A stretch of 42,911 nt of DNA from Aliidiomarina sp047920995 (GTDB lineage Bacteria; Pseudomonadota; Gammaproteobacteria; Enterobacterales; Alteromonadaceae). The notes under the pieces are model-generated. The model was not told where the DNA came from and did no database searches. It was given only the letters and a program-made list of their open reading frames with translations. Location of the stretch: the NCBI RefSeq assembly GCF_047920995.1, contig NZ_JBLRWZ010000022.1:1-42911 (forward strand). Reading direction: 5' to 3'. How positions within the stretch are numbered: position 1 is the first letter of the stretch; every line of letters starts with the position of its first letter. A program made the translations under genes and the position numbers. This document shows, piece after piece, positions 1 through 8,729 of this stretch.

Positions 1-29
1 AAAGCCAGCTTTTGAAAACTGATTTTGCG

Positions 30-218
30 TTATTCTTCGCTAGAAGGGTTATCTTTTTCCGCTTGAATTCGCATGTAAATTTCTTCTCGATGTACCGACA
101 CTTCTTTCGGAGCATTGACACCGATGCGTACTTGGTTTCCCTTTACGCCTAAAACAGTAACGGTTACATCGTCACCGATCATAAGTGTCTCTCCGACACG
201 CCGCGTTAATATTAGCAT
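30..218 (-). CDS. csrA: Carbon storage regulator CsrA
   Basis: CsrA is a small dimeric RNA-binding protein that binds GGA motifs in mRNA leaders and represses or activates translation and mRNA stability. The 62-residue product opens with MLILTRRVGETLMIGDD, the family's N-terminus, and carries the RNA-contacting L4 and R44 (VHREEIY near residue 42-48). A longer in-frame reading would add 12 residues, but the ATG at 218 has a strong AAGGAG upstream and matches the family start. It lies downstream of alaS on the same strand, the usual gammaproteobacterial order. The 213 bp between them probably hold its own promoter, although I could not define one firmly. Confidence 0.97.
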   Translation of the reverse strand: MLILTRRVGETLMIGDDVTVTVLGVKGNQVRIGVNAPKEVSVHREEIYMRIQAEKDNPSSEE

Positions 219-241
219 CTGCCTGCTCCTTAGATTAAACC

Positions 242-280
242 CTTGATGCAGCAACTTGATGCAGCAACTTGATGCAGCAA
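242..280. repeat. Three tandem copies of a 13-bp unit upstream of csrA
   Basis: The unit CTTGATGCAGCAA occurs three times head to tail without a mismatch, at 242-254, 255-267 and 268-280. It lies about 24-62 bp upstream of the csrA start, so it would be in the csrA mRNA leader if transcription starts further upstream. The unit is not a multiple of three and has no evident protein-coding role. The rest of the 219-431 gap is AT-rich; I saw no terminator for alaS and no clear promoter. Confidence 0.85.
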
Positions 281-431
281 GTAGTGCCGTAAGTAGAACA
301 GCAAGCTTGCCACACTACCACAAGGGTTATTTATATTAACAACTTACGCAATTTTCTCGATATGACAATCTACATAACCATCTGTATAAATCATGGTTAT
401 TGATGATACCACATTACTATCACGGAATTTG

Positions 432-3038
432 TTAACTTAGCTTCTCTTCAAGCCATGCAGTAACGTTGGCCAGAGCTCCTTCAAGCTGGGCTGGTTCGCT
501 TCCACCTGCTTGCGCCATATCAGGGCGTCCGCCCCCTTTCCCGCCAACTTGAGCCGCCACAAAGTTCACCAATTCACCAGCTTTTACCTTACTGGTTAGT
601 GAATTCGTTACACCTGCGATCAAGCTAACTTTTCCATCTTGTTTGAGGCCCAGCATCACAATGCCCTCGCCCAAACGGTTCTTCAAATCATCAACCATTT
701 CGCGCAACGCTTTGGCTTCTGTATTCGTTACCTCAGCGATAATGGCTTTGGCACCATGAATCACAACAGCACTGTCAATTAGCGAGGCGCCAGCATTCGC
801 TGAAAGCTGCTTTTGCATTTCCGCAAGTTCTTTCTCAAGCGCTTTTTGTTTTTGCAAAGTTTGCTCAATACGTTCTGCTAAATTTGCCGGATCACTTTTC
901 AATAAACTGGCAGCACTCAACAAGCGCTGCTGCTGCCCTTGCGTAAAAGCAATTGCACCTGCACCGGTTACCGCTTCAATTCGGCGCACACCAGAAGCGA
1001 TGCCTGCTTCAGCAACGATTCTCAGCGAACCAATGTCACCCGTTCGCTCTACATGAGTTCCGCCACAAAGCTCTAATGAGTACTCACCCATAGCTACTAC
1101 ACGCACGTTATCGTCATACTTTTCCCCGAACAACGCCATGGCGCCGCGAGCTTGTGCTTCCGCAATCGGCATCACCGCTGTAGTTAGTGGTGTATTCAGA
1201 TAAATCTGTTCATTCACTTGTGCTTCAATCGCTTGCAATTCTGCAGCGGTTACAGCCTGCGGATGGGCAAAATCAAATCGTAACCGCTGATCATCTACCA
1301 ACGAGCCTTTTTGATTTACATGCTCACCTAATACATTCCGCAACGCCGCATGCAACAAGTGGGTTGCCGAATGATTACGGCGAACCGCCCAACGGCGTTC
1401 ATCATCTACTACTGCTAGAATGCTATCGCCAACCTTTAAGGTGGCATCCGCCACACCATGGTGGCCAATCGCTTTACCTAAATACTGTGTATCGGTAACG
1501 GTGTAAACGGGCTCGCCAGCCACTTCAAATACACCTACATCGCCTACCTGGCCGCCACTTTCAGCGTAAAATGCAGTATTATCCAAAACCACAATCGCGG
1601 TTTCCCCAGCAGCAACTGAGTTTACCGCTTCACCTGCAACAAAGATTTCCGTGATCGTTGCGGTATTTTCATATTCAGTATAGCCGCTAAATTCAGAAAC
1701 CGTGGCCGCAGTAATACGATCATTGTAATCAGCTCCGAACTGCGAAGCTTGCTGCGCACGCGCCCGCTGTTCCGCCATTGCTGCATCAAAGCCCGCCTGA
1801 TCTACGGCAAAGCCACGCTCGCGTAAAATATCCGCCGTTAAATCGAACGGAAAGCCATAGGTATCGTACAATTTGAACGCTACATCACCGGTTAATTCAG
1901 CGCCTTCCGTAAGCGTTGTTAATTCATCTTCCAATAAGCTCATGCCGCGCTGTAGTGTACGTGCAAATTGCTGCTCTTCTTGCAACAGCGCTTGTTCAAT
2001 ACGCCCTTGCGCACTTGCAAGCTCAGGAAACGCTTCGCCCATCAACGCTACTAGCGGTGCTACCAACTTGTGGAAAAACGCACCCGTAGCGCCTAGCTTG
2101 GAACCATGGCGCACCGCTCTACGAATAATACGGCGCAACACATATCCGCGACCTTCATTGCTTGGTAACACACCGTCCGCGATCAAGAATGAACATGAGC
2201 GAATATGATCAGCAATTACCCGCAATGATTGCGCACTTAAATCATCGGTACCCACCGCCTTAGCTGCCGTTTTTATCAGCGCCACAAAGGTATCAGTTTC
2301 ATAGTTTGAATGTACGTTCTGCATTACCGCAGCAATACGCTCTAAACCCATGCCAGTATCTACTGAAGGCTTTGGTAACGGTTCCATGGTGCCATCGGCC
2401 TGGCGGTTATACTGCATAAACACCAAATTCCAGATTTCGATATAACGGTCGCCATCTTCCTCTGGCGTACCCGGAGGCCCACCCCAAACATCTTCACCAT
2501 GATCATAAAATATTTCTGAACACGGGCCGCATGGGCCTGTATCACCCATTTGCCAAAAGTTATCCTTCGCACCAATACGGCTAATACGCGCTTCCGGCAC
2601 CTGCATTTCTTGCGCCCAAATATCATAGGCTTCGTCATCTTCTTCAAATACCGTTACCCACAGCTTCTCTTTCGGTAGCTTTAGCTCTTCGGTTAAGAAC
2701 TGCCACGCGTATTGAATTGCTTCGCGTTTGAAGTAGTCACCAAAACTGAAGTTGCCTAACATTTCGAAAAACGTGTGATGGCGAGCCGTATAACCTACAT
2801 TTTCTAAATCATTATGCTTACCACCCGCTCGCACGCAGCGTTGTGAGCTGGTAGCGCGGGCATAATCACGCTTATCAGTACCCAAGAATACGTCTTTAAA
2901 TGGCACCATGCCGGCATTGGTAAACAGGAGAGTTGCATCGTTACCGGGAATTAACGAAGAGCTCTGCACAACCTGATGGCCGCGTTGAGCAAAGAAATCT
3001 AAAAAAGCCGAGCGAATTTCAGCGCTTGTCATACTCAT
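432..3038 (-). CDS. alaS: Alanyl-tRNA synthetase
   Basis: This class II synthetase charges tRNA-Ala in the cytosol and edits Ser/Gly mischarged tRNA. The 868-residue length is close to E. coli AlaRS (about 876). The N-terminal catalytic core starts MTSAEIRSAFLDFF and contains TGPCGPCSEI and GRGYVLRRIIRRAVRHG. The editing domain shows HSATHLLHAALR and the zinc-binding CGGTH, and the C-Ala domain ends with the glycine-rich GGKGGGRPDMAQAGG. The ATG at 3038 is preceded by AGGCAGGA at suitable spacing; an ATG two codons later is possible. It lies between recX and csrA. Confidence 0.98.
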   Translation of the reverse strand: MSMTSAEIRSAFLDFFAQRGHQVVQSSSLIPGNDATLLFTNAGMVPFKDVFLGTDKRDYARATSSQRCVRAGGKHNDLENVGYTARHHTFFEMLGNFSFGDYFKREAIQYAWQFLTEELKLPKEKLWVTVFEEDDEAYDIWAQEMQVPEARISRIGAKDNFWQMGDTGPCGPCSEIFYDHGEDVWGGPPGTPEEDGDRYIEIWNLVFMQYNRQADGTMEPLPKPSVDTGMGLERIAAVMQNVHSNYETDTFVALIKTAAKAVGTDDLSAQSLRVIADHIRSCSFLIADGVLPSNEGRGYVLRRIIRRAVRHGSKLGATGAFFHKLVAPLVALMGEAFPELASAQGRIEQALLQEEQQFARTLQRGMSLLEDELTTLTEGAELTGDVAFKLYDTYGFPFDLTADILRERGFAVDQAGFDAAMAEQRARAQQASQFGADYNDRITAATVSEFSGYTEYENTATITEIFVAGEAVNSVAAGETAIVVLDNTAFYAESGGQVGDVGVFEVAGEPVYTVTDTQYLGKAIGHHGVADATLKVGDSILAVVDDERRWAVRRNHSATHLLHAALRNVLGEHVNQKGSLVDDQRLRFDFAHPQAVTAAELQAIEAQVNEQIYLNTPLTTAVMPIAEAQARGAMALFGEKYDDNVRVVAMGEYSLELCGGTHVERTGDIGSLRIVAEAGIASGVRRIEAVTGAGAIAFTQGQQQRLLSAASLLKSDPANLAERIEQTLQKQKALEKELAEMQKQLSANAGASLIDSAVVIHGAKAIIAEVTNTEAKALREMVDDLKNRLGEGIVMLGLKQDGKVSLIAGVTNSLTSKVKAGELVNFVAAQVGGKGGGRPDMAQAGGSEPAQLEGALANVTAWLEEKLS

Positions 3039-3135
3039 AAATACAATCCTGCCTTGGGTGATTAAGCGTGCTTACCACTATACATATGGGGTGTTCAGGA
3101 AAAAATAAAGGGGCTTAGATTAGCACAGCAAACTG

Positions 3136-3660
3136 TTAGAAAACAGCCGCGTTGTCATCATCTTCTGCAGCACCAATCGCTGCGTACACCTGCTCTGCGG
3201 TAAAACCGCGTTGAGCTAAAAAGCGCTGTCGTTTGGCGCGTTCTTTTGCTTCAAGTTGCTGCAGTTTGGCAATGTTGCCATTGGCATCGCCAAACCGCCG
3301 TTGATAGCGATGCTTGGCTAGTTCTCGCCAATCAGGTGCGAAATCAGTAAACACCGCCTCAATTTCCAAGTCGTTTAAGCCTTTTTGGCTCATTTCCATG
3401 CGAATTCGTAACGGCCCGTACCCTTGCTCCACCCGCTGGCGAAAAAAGCTTTCCGCAAAGCGCTCATTGGATTGCCATTGCCGTTCCTGCAGGCGCTTCA
3501 GCACAGCATTTACCGCCTCAACAGCAAACCCCTTATGCACTAGCTTGCGCCGTAACTCAGCCGCGCTATGTTCGCGGCGGCTGAGCAGATCTACGGCGCG
3601 AAACTCTATTGCTCGTTCATCTTCTGGATCTTTTGGTGGCTTCGGTTTGCCTTGCAACAT
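3136..3660 (-). CDS. recX: RecX, modulator of RecA
   Basis: RecX binds RecA filaments and limits their extension and ATPase activity. The 174-residue protein is small, basic and helical, with the family's first repeat RAVDLLSRREHSAAELRRKL near residue 22 and later repeats EQGYGPLRIRMEMSQKGL and AKRQRFLAQRGFTAEQV. Its length is typical. recX usually follows recA directly, but here a SIMPL-domain lipoprotein gene lies upstream and no recA is visible in the window. The ribosome site before the ATG is weak, which could mean dependence on translation from upstream. Confidence 0.92.
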   Translation of the reverse strand: MLQGKPKPPKDPEDERAIEFRAVDLLSRREHSAAELRRKLVHKGFAVEAVNAVLKRLQERQWQSNERFAESFFRQRVEQGYGPLRIRMEMSQKGLNDLEIEAVFTDFAPDWRELAKHRYQRRFGDANGNIAKLQQLEAKERAKRQRFLAQRGFTAEQVYAAIGAAEDDDNAAVF

Positions 3661-3675
3661 GCTTTACTACTCAGC

Positions 3676-4386
3676 TTACTTCGCTAGCACAAAGGTTACT
3701 TGCACCCGCACTAACATAGCTTGTTGGCCAGGTTCTGTAACACTATCAGCCATGGGTGAACGCATCCTCATAACATTTTCACTGTGCGCTGGCGCAGAGC
3801 CGAACTCAACTACTGTTTGCACTCGCGCAATGCTACGGTTGCTTGCTGCAGCAAGTTCATTCGCTTTTTGCCGTGCTTGTTGCATCGCCGCACTGCGCGC
3901 TTCGGAATACAGCGGTGAGGGATCGCTAATTTCAAAAAGCACTTGTTGCACGCGGCCAATATTTTCGCTCAGCGCGCTATCCACTACTTGATCAAATAAG
4001 CGCAAATCTTGAAGGCGCACATTGATCTGCCGAGATACTTCGTAGCCTACAAAGTGTGAGGCTCCATCACGATATTCGTAGCGTGGTTGCACATTAATTT
4101 GCCATGAATCTACATCCTTGCGTTCCACACCAAAACTATCGAGTAAGGTAAGGAAATTCTCCGTAGTAGTATCAACCGTGCGTTTTAATAAGGCCGCATC
4201 ATCACCAAGCTCACTCACCACAAACCGCATACTCGCCTGATCTGGCACACCGAATGCTTCACCCTGCGCCTCAACTTGAATGGTATCTGCTACTACGTTT
4301 ACGCGCTGCGTATCATGCATGCTAACCGAGCAACCACTTACCAATAATGCCGTAGCCGCCGCTAAAATCACCGTATAATTGCGCAT
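3676..4386 (-). CDS. SIMPL-domain (DUF541) lipoprotein
   Basis: The 236-residue product starts MRNYTVILAAATALLVSGC, a lipoprotein signal with the lipobox LVSGC, so it should be lipid-anchored in the envelope. The mature part resembles the SIMPL/DUF541 family (E. coli YggE-like): an early segment IQVEAQGEAFGVPDQASMRF, then VDSWQINVQPRYEY and the repeat-like C-terminal part. Family members are linked to oxidative or envelope stress, but their biochemistry is not settled. The ATG at 4386 was chosen over one 33 bp upstream because GAGGGA precedes it and it begins the signal peptide. It lies 13 bp after the deiminase gene and 15 bp before recX, so co-transcription is likely. Confidence 0.85.
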   Translation of the reverse strand: MRNYTVILAAATALLVSGCSVSMHDTQRVNVVADTIQVEAQGEAFGVPDQASMRFVVSELGDDAALLKRTVDTTTENFLTLLDSFGVERKDVDSWQINVQPRYEYRDGASHFVGYEVSRQINVRLQDLRLFDQVVDSALSENIGRVQQVLFEISDPSPLYSEARSAAMQQARQKANELAAASNRSIARVQTVVEFGSAPAHSENVMRMRSPMADSVTEPGQQAMLVRVQVTFVLAK

Positions 4387-4399
4387 TGATATTCCCTCA

Positions 4400-5614
4400 T
4401 TAATAACAAAAACTTGCACAATGCCAACCGCCGCCGCCTACTAACAAGGCTCGCGCTGGCACACTAATTACCTGGTAATCAGGCAGCCACTTGGCCATCA
4501 AGTTCCGCGCCACCTCATCGCTAGGCAGCCCAAACTCAGGCATTACGATTAATTTACAGGTTTCTGGCGATACTACAGATTTAACCTCTACCTCAGCCTT
4601 TGCCGATTCGCTCACCGGCAGCACACAATTAATCCGCAAGAAATTCACATAACTGGCCATCAACGGCATGCCGGCAATACGCCTGCGCACTCCCGGCCGT
4701 TGCGTAATGGTAATCGCTTCGCCAGCACTTAAACGCGGTGCCCGCGGTAAGGGTAATTTATACACGGTGAAGGCGCGGCCTTTGCCATCTCGCGCATGCT
4801 CCAAATAATCAAGAACTCGGCGGCACGTAGCATAATCTGGATGGCTCGCATCATCGGTATAAGCCACTACTACCTTGGTAGGTGCCAAAAATGCCGCCAT
4901 ATTGTCGATGTGCCCACCCGTTTCATCGGCTGCCAGCTTGCCCGGTAACATATGCACTTGCTGAATCGCAAAGCTCTGTTGTAGCTGCTGCCGCAATTGC
5001 GCAGCAGTTACACCATCATTACCCGGCCGAAACAAAATACTGCCCGAGCATGCCAATGCAGTGCCTTCGCCATCGTGGTGCAGGGCACCACCTTCCAGCA
5101 CCATGGCCGCGTTTTCAATACGCAAATCAAGGTAGTTACTTAACCAATTGCGCGCCGCAACATCATGCTGATATTGATCATCAATGCCGCCCCAACCATC
5201 AAAACCAAAATGCCATGCGCTTGGTGTTGCAGTTCGTAGCACAAAGGGAGCACAATCACGCAACCAAATATCAGCGTAATCCAGCACGTGCAGCTTACAC
5301 TGCCACCCTTGGTATTGTTGCTGTAACTGCGCAATCACCGTTGCTACTTGCGCATTAGCGCTAGCCGCAACTTGCAGATCTACCGGCACTGTTTGGCTTG
5401 CCAATACATTAAGTAGCGCCAGCATATCTTGCTGCACTGGCGTGAATTCTTCCGGTTGTAATACTTCACCTAAGGCATGTTGCGGCCAAATCTCGCTGCG
5501 ATATGGCCAGCGCAACCACACGCTGCGGGTTACATCCCATTCGGTTTGTAAGGTTGGTACAGCATCTGCTTCTGCATGAAGCTGCACAGTGCCATTTCCC
5601 GTTACTACATTCAT
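4400..5614 (-). CDS. Agmatine deiminase / peptidyl-arginine deiminase family protein
   Basis: This 404-residue protein belongs to the guanidino-group modifying family that includes agmatine deiminase (agmatine to N-carbamoylputrescine plus ammonia). Visible motifs are the N-terminal WLRWPYRSEIWP, the substrate-binding WLRDCAPF near residue 117, EGGALHHDGEG, DETGGHIDN with the catalytic His, and the C-terminal GGGGWHC with the catalytic Cys at about residue 399. The family motif is more often W-x-RD-x-GP; here an Ala replaces the Gly. No N-carbamoylputrescine amidase (aguB) is nearby, so a polyamine role is plausible but not shown. It begins 3 bp after the rluB stop and has only a weak ribosome site of its own. 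Confidence 0.82.
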   Translation of the reverse strand: MNVVTGNGTVQLHAEADAVPTLQTEWDVTRSVWLRWPYRSEIWPQHALGEVLQPEEFTPVQQDMLALLNVLASQTVPVDLQVAASANAQVATVIAQLQQQYQGWQCKLHVLDYADIWLRDCAPFVLRTATPSAWHFGFDGWGGIDDQYQHDVAARNWLSNYLDLRIENAAMVLEGGALHHDGEGTALACSGSILFRPGNDGVTAAQLRQQLQQSFAIQQVHMLPGKLAADETGGHIDNMAAFLAPTKVVVAYTDDASHPDYATCRRVLDYLEHARDGKGRAFTVYKLPLPRAPRLSAGEAITITQRPGVRRRIAGMPLMASYVNFLRINCVLPVSESAKAEVEVKSVVSPETCKLIVMPEFGLPSDEVARNLMAKWLPDYQVISVPARALLVGGGGWHCASFCY

Positions 5615-5617
5615 ACG

Positions 5618-6589
5618 TTAACTGCCGCCTTGATGCTGACGTTGTGGGCGTTTCTTCGGCCGCCGCTTTTTCGCATTGGCATTGTTAGTACCCGCTTTAC
5701 CAGCACCTGGCTTGCCGCCAGGCTTGCGCTTGCGGCTCTCTTTGGCGCGTTGCTGCATTTCTTGGCGGTGCTTATTACCCGCTCGGCGTGCTTGCCGCAT
5801 TTGCCGTTCTTGATCCGTATCACTTACTACCACCGCAGATTCCACCATTGGCATCTGTACCAATTTTCGCAAATAGTTTACTTCCGGCGCTTGTAATTCC
5901 ATCCAGCCACCTTGTACCAAGCCTTTGGGCAGGTGCAAATCACCGATGCGCACACGAATCAAACGATTCACAATTAAACCTTGGGATTCCCAGAGCCGGC
6001 GTACTTCACGATTGCGGCCTTCGGTAAGAATCACATGAAACCACTGATTCATACCCTCACCACCGCGGCGTAAAATTTTCTTAAATTTGGCCATGCCATC
6101 TTCAAGTTGCACGCCCTTCAACAATTTCTGGATTTTAGCTTCACCTACTTCGCCAAACACCCGCACCGCGTATTCGCGTTCTACTTCGTAACTAGGGTGC
6201 ATTAACCGATTCGCCAGCTCACCGTCGGTGGTCATTAACAACATACCCGAGGTGTTAATATCTAACCGGCCTACCGCAATCCAGCGGCCATTGGCAATAA
6301 ACGGCATACGCTCGTAAACTGTGGCGCGGCCCTCAGGATCTTTGCGCGTTACTAACTCACCTTCAGGCTTGTGGTACACCAACACCCGGCATGGCATATC
6401 TTCTTCATTACGCACGGTGGCCTTATGGCCATCAATACTAATCACCGAGCTCGCAGTTACCCGCTCACCCAGTGTTGCTACATGATCATCAACCCGAATA
6501 CGCCCGGCGGTAATCATTGTTTCCAATTCTCGGCGCGAGCCGTAACCAGAACGGGCTAAAATCTTTTGTAACTTTTCGGTGTCTTTCAC
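5618..6589 (-). CDS. rluB: 23S rRNA pseudouridine synthase, RluB type
   Basis: RluB isomerises a uridine in helix 80 of 23S rRNA (U2605 in E. coli). The 323-residue protein has an N-terminal S4 RNA-binding domain (EKLQKILARSGYGSRRELE) and the RsuA/RluB catalytic motif GRLDINTSGMLLMTTDGEL, whose Asp is the nucleophile. After about residue 265 it becomes a long Lys/Arg/Gly/Pro-rich tail, as in other RluB proteins, likely to aid rRNA binding. The start is GTG at 6589, overlapping the scpB TAG by one base, so translation is coupled. The order scpA-scpB-rluB beside rnm and trp supports RluB over RluE or RluF. Confidence 0.93.
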   Translation of the reverse strand: MKDTEKLQKILARSGYGSRRELETMITAGRIRVDDHVATLGERVTASSVISIDGHKATVRNEEDMPCRVLVYHKPEGELVTRKDPEGRATVYERMPFIANGRWIAVGRLDINTSGMLLMTTDGELANRLMHPSYEVEREYAVRVFGEVGEAKIQKLLKGVQLEDGMAKFKKILRRGGEGMNQWFHVILTEGRNREVRRLWESQGLIVNRLIRVRIGDLHLPKGLVQGGWMELQAPEVNYLRKLVQMPMVESAVVVSDTDQERQMRQARRAGNKHRQEMQQRAKESRKRKPGGKPGAGKAGTNNANAKKRRPKKRPQRQHQGGS

Positions 6590-7194
6590 TATTCATTTTC
6601 CTCTTCTGCGTCACGCTCCCGCGTGTCTAATGGTTCTGCGCTAAGTAACTCGAAGGTTTCTTCAAGTTCCGGACGAGGCACTGCCAAGGCCGGTAAATCT
6701 GCTACAGATTGTAACGAAAAATAATCTAAAAACGCTTTTGTAGTGGCATACAGCGCAGGCCTTCCCGGAACTTCTTTATGCCCAACGATTTTCACCCAAC
6801 CTCGCTCTTGCAAGGTTTTCATAATTTGCGTACTTACCGATACCCCGCGCACTGCCTCAATTTCACCGCGTGTTACCGGCTGCCGCCAGGCAATCAGGGC
6901 TAAGGTTTCTAACAAGGCGGCGGAATATCGTGGCGCTCGATCCGGCCACATTTGCACCAATGCAGGGCCAAGCTCTGGCCGCGTTTGAAAACGATAGCCC
7001 GATGCTACTTCAACAAGTTCAATACCGCGTTCACGGTAATCTTCTTTAAGCTCATCAAGCACTTGCCGAATGCGCGGCCGATTCAACCGAAAGTTCGCCA
7101 ACACCCCACCTAACAACTGGTCAATGGTAGTTGCATCTTCGCCAGCAAAAATTGCCGCTTCCACAAGCTGCTTCAACTGTTTATCAGAAATCAT
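6589..7194 (-). CDS. scpB: Segregation and condensation protein ScpB
   Basis: ScpB is the winged-helix partner that dimerises and binds the ScpA kleisin in SMC-ScpAB condensin complexes. The 201 residues show the two winged-helix halves: LVEAAIFAGEDATTIDQL near the N-terminus and ALIAWRQPVTRGEIEAVRGV followed by ERGWVKIVGHKEVPGRPALY. Length is typical. The ATG overlaps the end of scpA by four bases, and the stop overlaps the rluB GTG. No smc gene is in the window, so the SMC partner must lie elsewhere or be MukB-like. Confidence 0.95.
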   Translation of the reverse strand: MISDKQLKQLVEAAIFAGEDATTIDQLLGGVLANFRLNRPRIRQVLDELKEDYRERGIELVEVASGYRFQTRPELGPALVQMWPDRAPRYSAALLETLALIAWRQPVTRGEIEAVRGVSVSTQIMKTLQERGWVKIVGHKEVPGRPALYATTKAFLDYFSLQSVADLPALAVPRPELEETFELLSAEPLDTRERDAEEENE

Positions 7195-8054
7195 GCTAAC
7201 AATTCCTCAGCCTCATTCGTACCATTGCTAGTGCCATTGTTGTTCGTGGTGTTCATGTTGCGGGTAACATAAATCTGCGAAAAGCCATCCGCTTGCACAA
7301 GGGCAATCAACCCTTCTTTATTCAACTCTAAAATAGCTAAAAAGCTCACTACCACGCCACTACGCCCTTCTTCAGGGCTAAATAACGTAGCAAATTCTAC
7401 CCGCTGCTGAACTTGCAGCGCTTCCATAATTCGGCTCATGCGCTCCCGTGTAGAAAGCGTTTCTCGCTGCACTTGGTGATGGGCTTGCACATCTACCAAC
7501 TGCATTACCTTCAATAAGGCCGCAGCAAGCTCATCTACACCTACTTCGGCAGGTGCTTGCCCAGCCAATTCCCGCGCATCTGTAGTTGCATTGGCCACGA
7601 AGAAATCGCGTTCTTCCTGCGGCTGCTGATCAAGTTGCCCAGCGCCGGCACGCACAATTTCGTATTCCTTTAAGCGCCGCACTAGCTCAGCGCGCGGATC
7701 ATCTTCTTCATCGTCGTCTGCGGCTATTTTCGGCAATAGCATGCGGCTTTTAATTTCCGCCAGCATAGCCGCCATCAACAAATAATCAGCAGCTAATTCT
7801 AGCTTTAACTCCCGCATCATCTCCACGTAAACCATGTATTGCTCGGTTACCTTTAAAATAGGCAAATCGAGAATATCCATTTTTTGTTTACGAATCAGAT
7901 ACAACAATAAATCCATCGGGCCCGAAAACAGGTCTAGCATTAACTCAAGCGCTTCCGGCGGGATATACAAATCTTCCGGTTGTTCAAACACCGGTTCCCC
8001 CCGCACGAAACCTAGCGGTAATGATTGCTGTTCAGCTACCTGTTCGGGTTCCAA
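7191..8054 (-). CDS. scpA: Segregation and condensation protein ScpA (kleisin)
   Basis: ScpA bridges the heads of an SMC dimer together with ScpB and acts on the nucleoid. The 287-residue protein has the family signature FSGPMDLLLYLIRKQKMDIL at about residues 43-62, a middle acidic linker (DDDEEDDPRAELVRRLKEYE) and a C-terminal winged-helix-like part with VVSFLAILELNKEGLIALVQ. The best start is TTG at 8054, preceded by AGGAAG seven bases upstream; no ATG fits better. The last four bases overlap scpB. The 54 bp before it, after yciO, hold no visible terminator. Confidence 0.94.
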   Translation of the reverse strand: MEPEQVAEQQSLPLGFVRGEPVFEQPEDLYIPPEALELMLDLFSGPMDLLLYLIRKQKMDILDLPILKVTEQYMVYVEMMRELKLELAADYLLMAAMLAEIKSRMLLPKIAADDDEEDDPRAELVRRLKEYEIVRAGAGQLDQQPQEERDFFVANATTDARELAGQAPAEVGVDELAAALLKVMQLVDVQAHHQVQRETLSTRERMSRIMEALQVQQRVEFATLFSPEEGRSGVVVSFLAILELNKEGLIALVQADGFSQIYVTRNMNTTNNNGTSNGTNEAEELLA

Positions 8055-8108
8055 ATAATCGCTTCCTATCCTGAAGTATAAATACCAATTTGCATGTTCT
8101 AACAGTTC

Positions 8109-8729
8109 TTATGCAAATGGGCTAGGGTCACCTTCACCCAATCGAATAATGGCAATCTCATCATCTACCATATCCACAACAGTAGTTGGTTTTTCCATTA
8201 AATGGCCACCATCAATTATAAGATCTACCTGCTTCTCCAAGCGCATACGAATTTCATATGGATCTGGCTCGGCAAACTCATCCCCTGGGAAAATCAATGT
8301 GGTGGACATCATCGGTTCATTGAGCTCTGCCAGAAGGGCCTGCGCAATCGGATTATTCGGCACCCGCAAGCCAATGGTTTTACGCTTCGGGTTCATTAAC
8401 CGCTTCGGCACTTCTTTGGTTGCCTTCAGTACAAAGGTGTATGGCCCCGGAGTATTGTTTTTTATCAAACGGAACGCTTGGTTACCCACTTTCGAATACA
8501 CCGATAACTCCGATAAATCTCGGCACATTAAGGTAAAGTTATGTTCGCTACCCAATTGCCGTATCCGCAATATTTGCTCAACTGCATCTTTGTTTTGCAG
8601 TTGGCAGCCTAATGCGTACCCCGAATCAGTTGGATACACCACTACGCCACCTTGGCGAAGCAAATCTGCCGCTTGTGCAATCAATCGATGCTGCGGGTTA
8701 TCGGGATGGATCTGGAAAAACTGACTCAC
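8109..8729 (-). CDS. yciO: YciO, Sua5/YrdC-like protein
   Basis: YciO is a paralogue of the YrdC/Sua5 threonylcarbamoyl-AMP synthases. The 206-residue product matches E. coli YciO in length and opening (MSQFFQIHPDNPQ), followed by the nucleotide-binding VVVYPTDSGYALGC and the RNA/phosphate-binding KRKTIGLRVPNNP and STTLIFPGDEF. Whether it makes TC-AMP in vivo is uncertain for this subfamily. The chosen start is GTG at 8729, with AAGGAG upstream inside the end of rnm; its GTG overlaps the rnm TGA by four bases. A reading 13 codons longer would run into rnm and add residues absent from the family. Confidence 0.93.
   Translation of the reverse strand: MSQFFQIHPDNPQHRLIAQAADLLRQGGVVVYPTDSGYALGCQLQNKDAVEQILRIRQLGSEHNFTLMCRDLSELSVYSKVGNQAFRLIKNNTPGPYTFVLKATKEVPKRLMNPKRKTIGLRVPNNPIAQALLAELNEPMMSTTLIFPGDEFAEPDPYEIRMRLEKQVDLIIDGGHLMEKPTTVVDMVDDEIAIIRLGEGDPSPFA

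Noticed and set aside
219..254. Longer CsrA with 12 extra residues
   Set aside because: The extension lacks family similarity and the inner ATG has the strong ribosome site. For the same reason the longer starts of the SIMPL protein, gltX, uvrB, rnfG, rnfE, yciO, the AI-2E protein, ybbP and the amidohydrolase were shortened.
3314..3991. Long plus-strand open frame opposite recX and the SIMPL gene
   Set aside because: It is antisense to two well-supported genes, Ser/Arg-rich and of shadow-like composition, with no domain.
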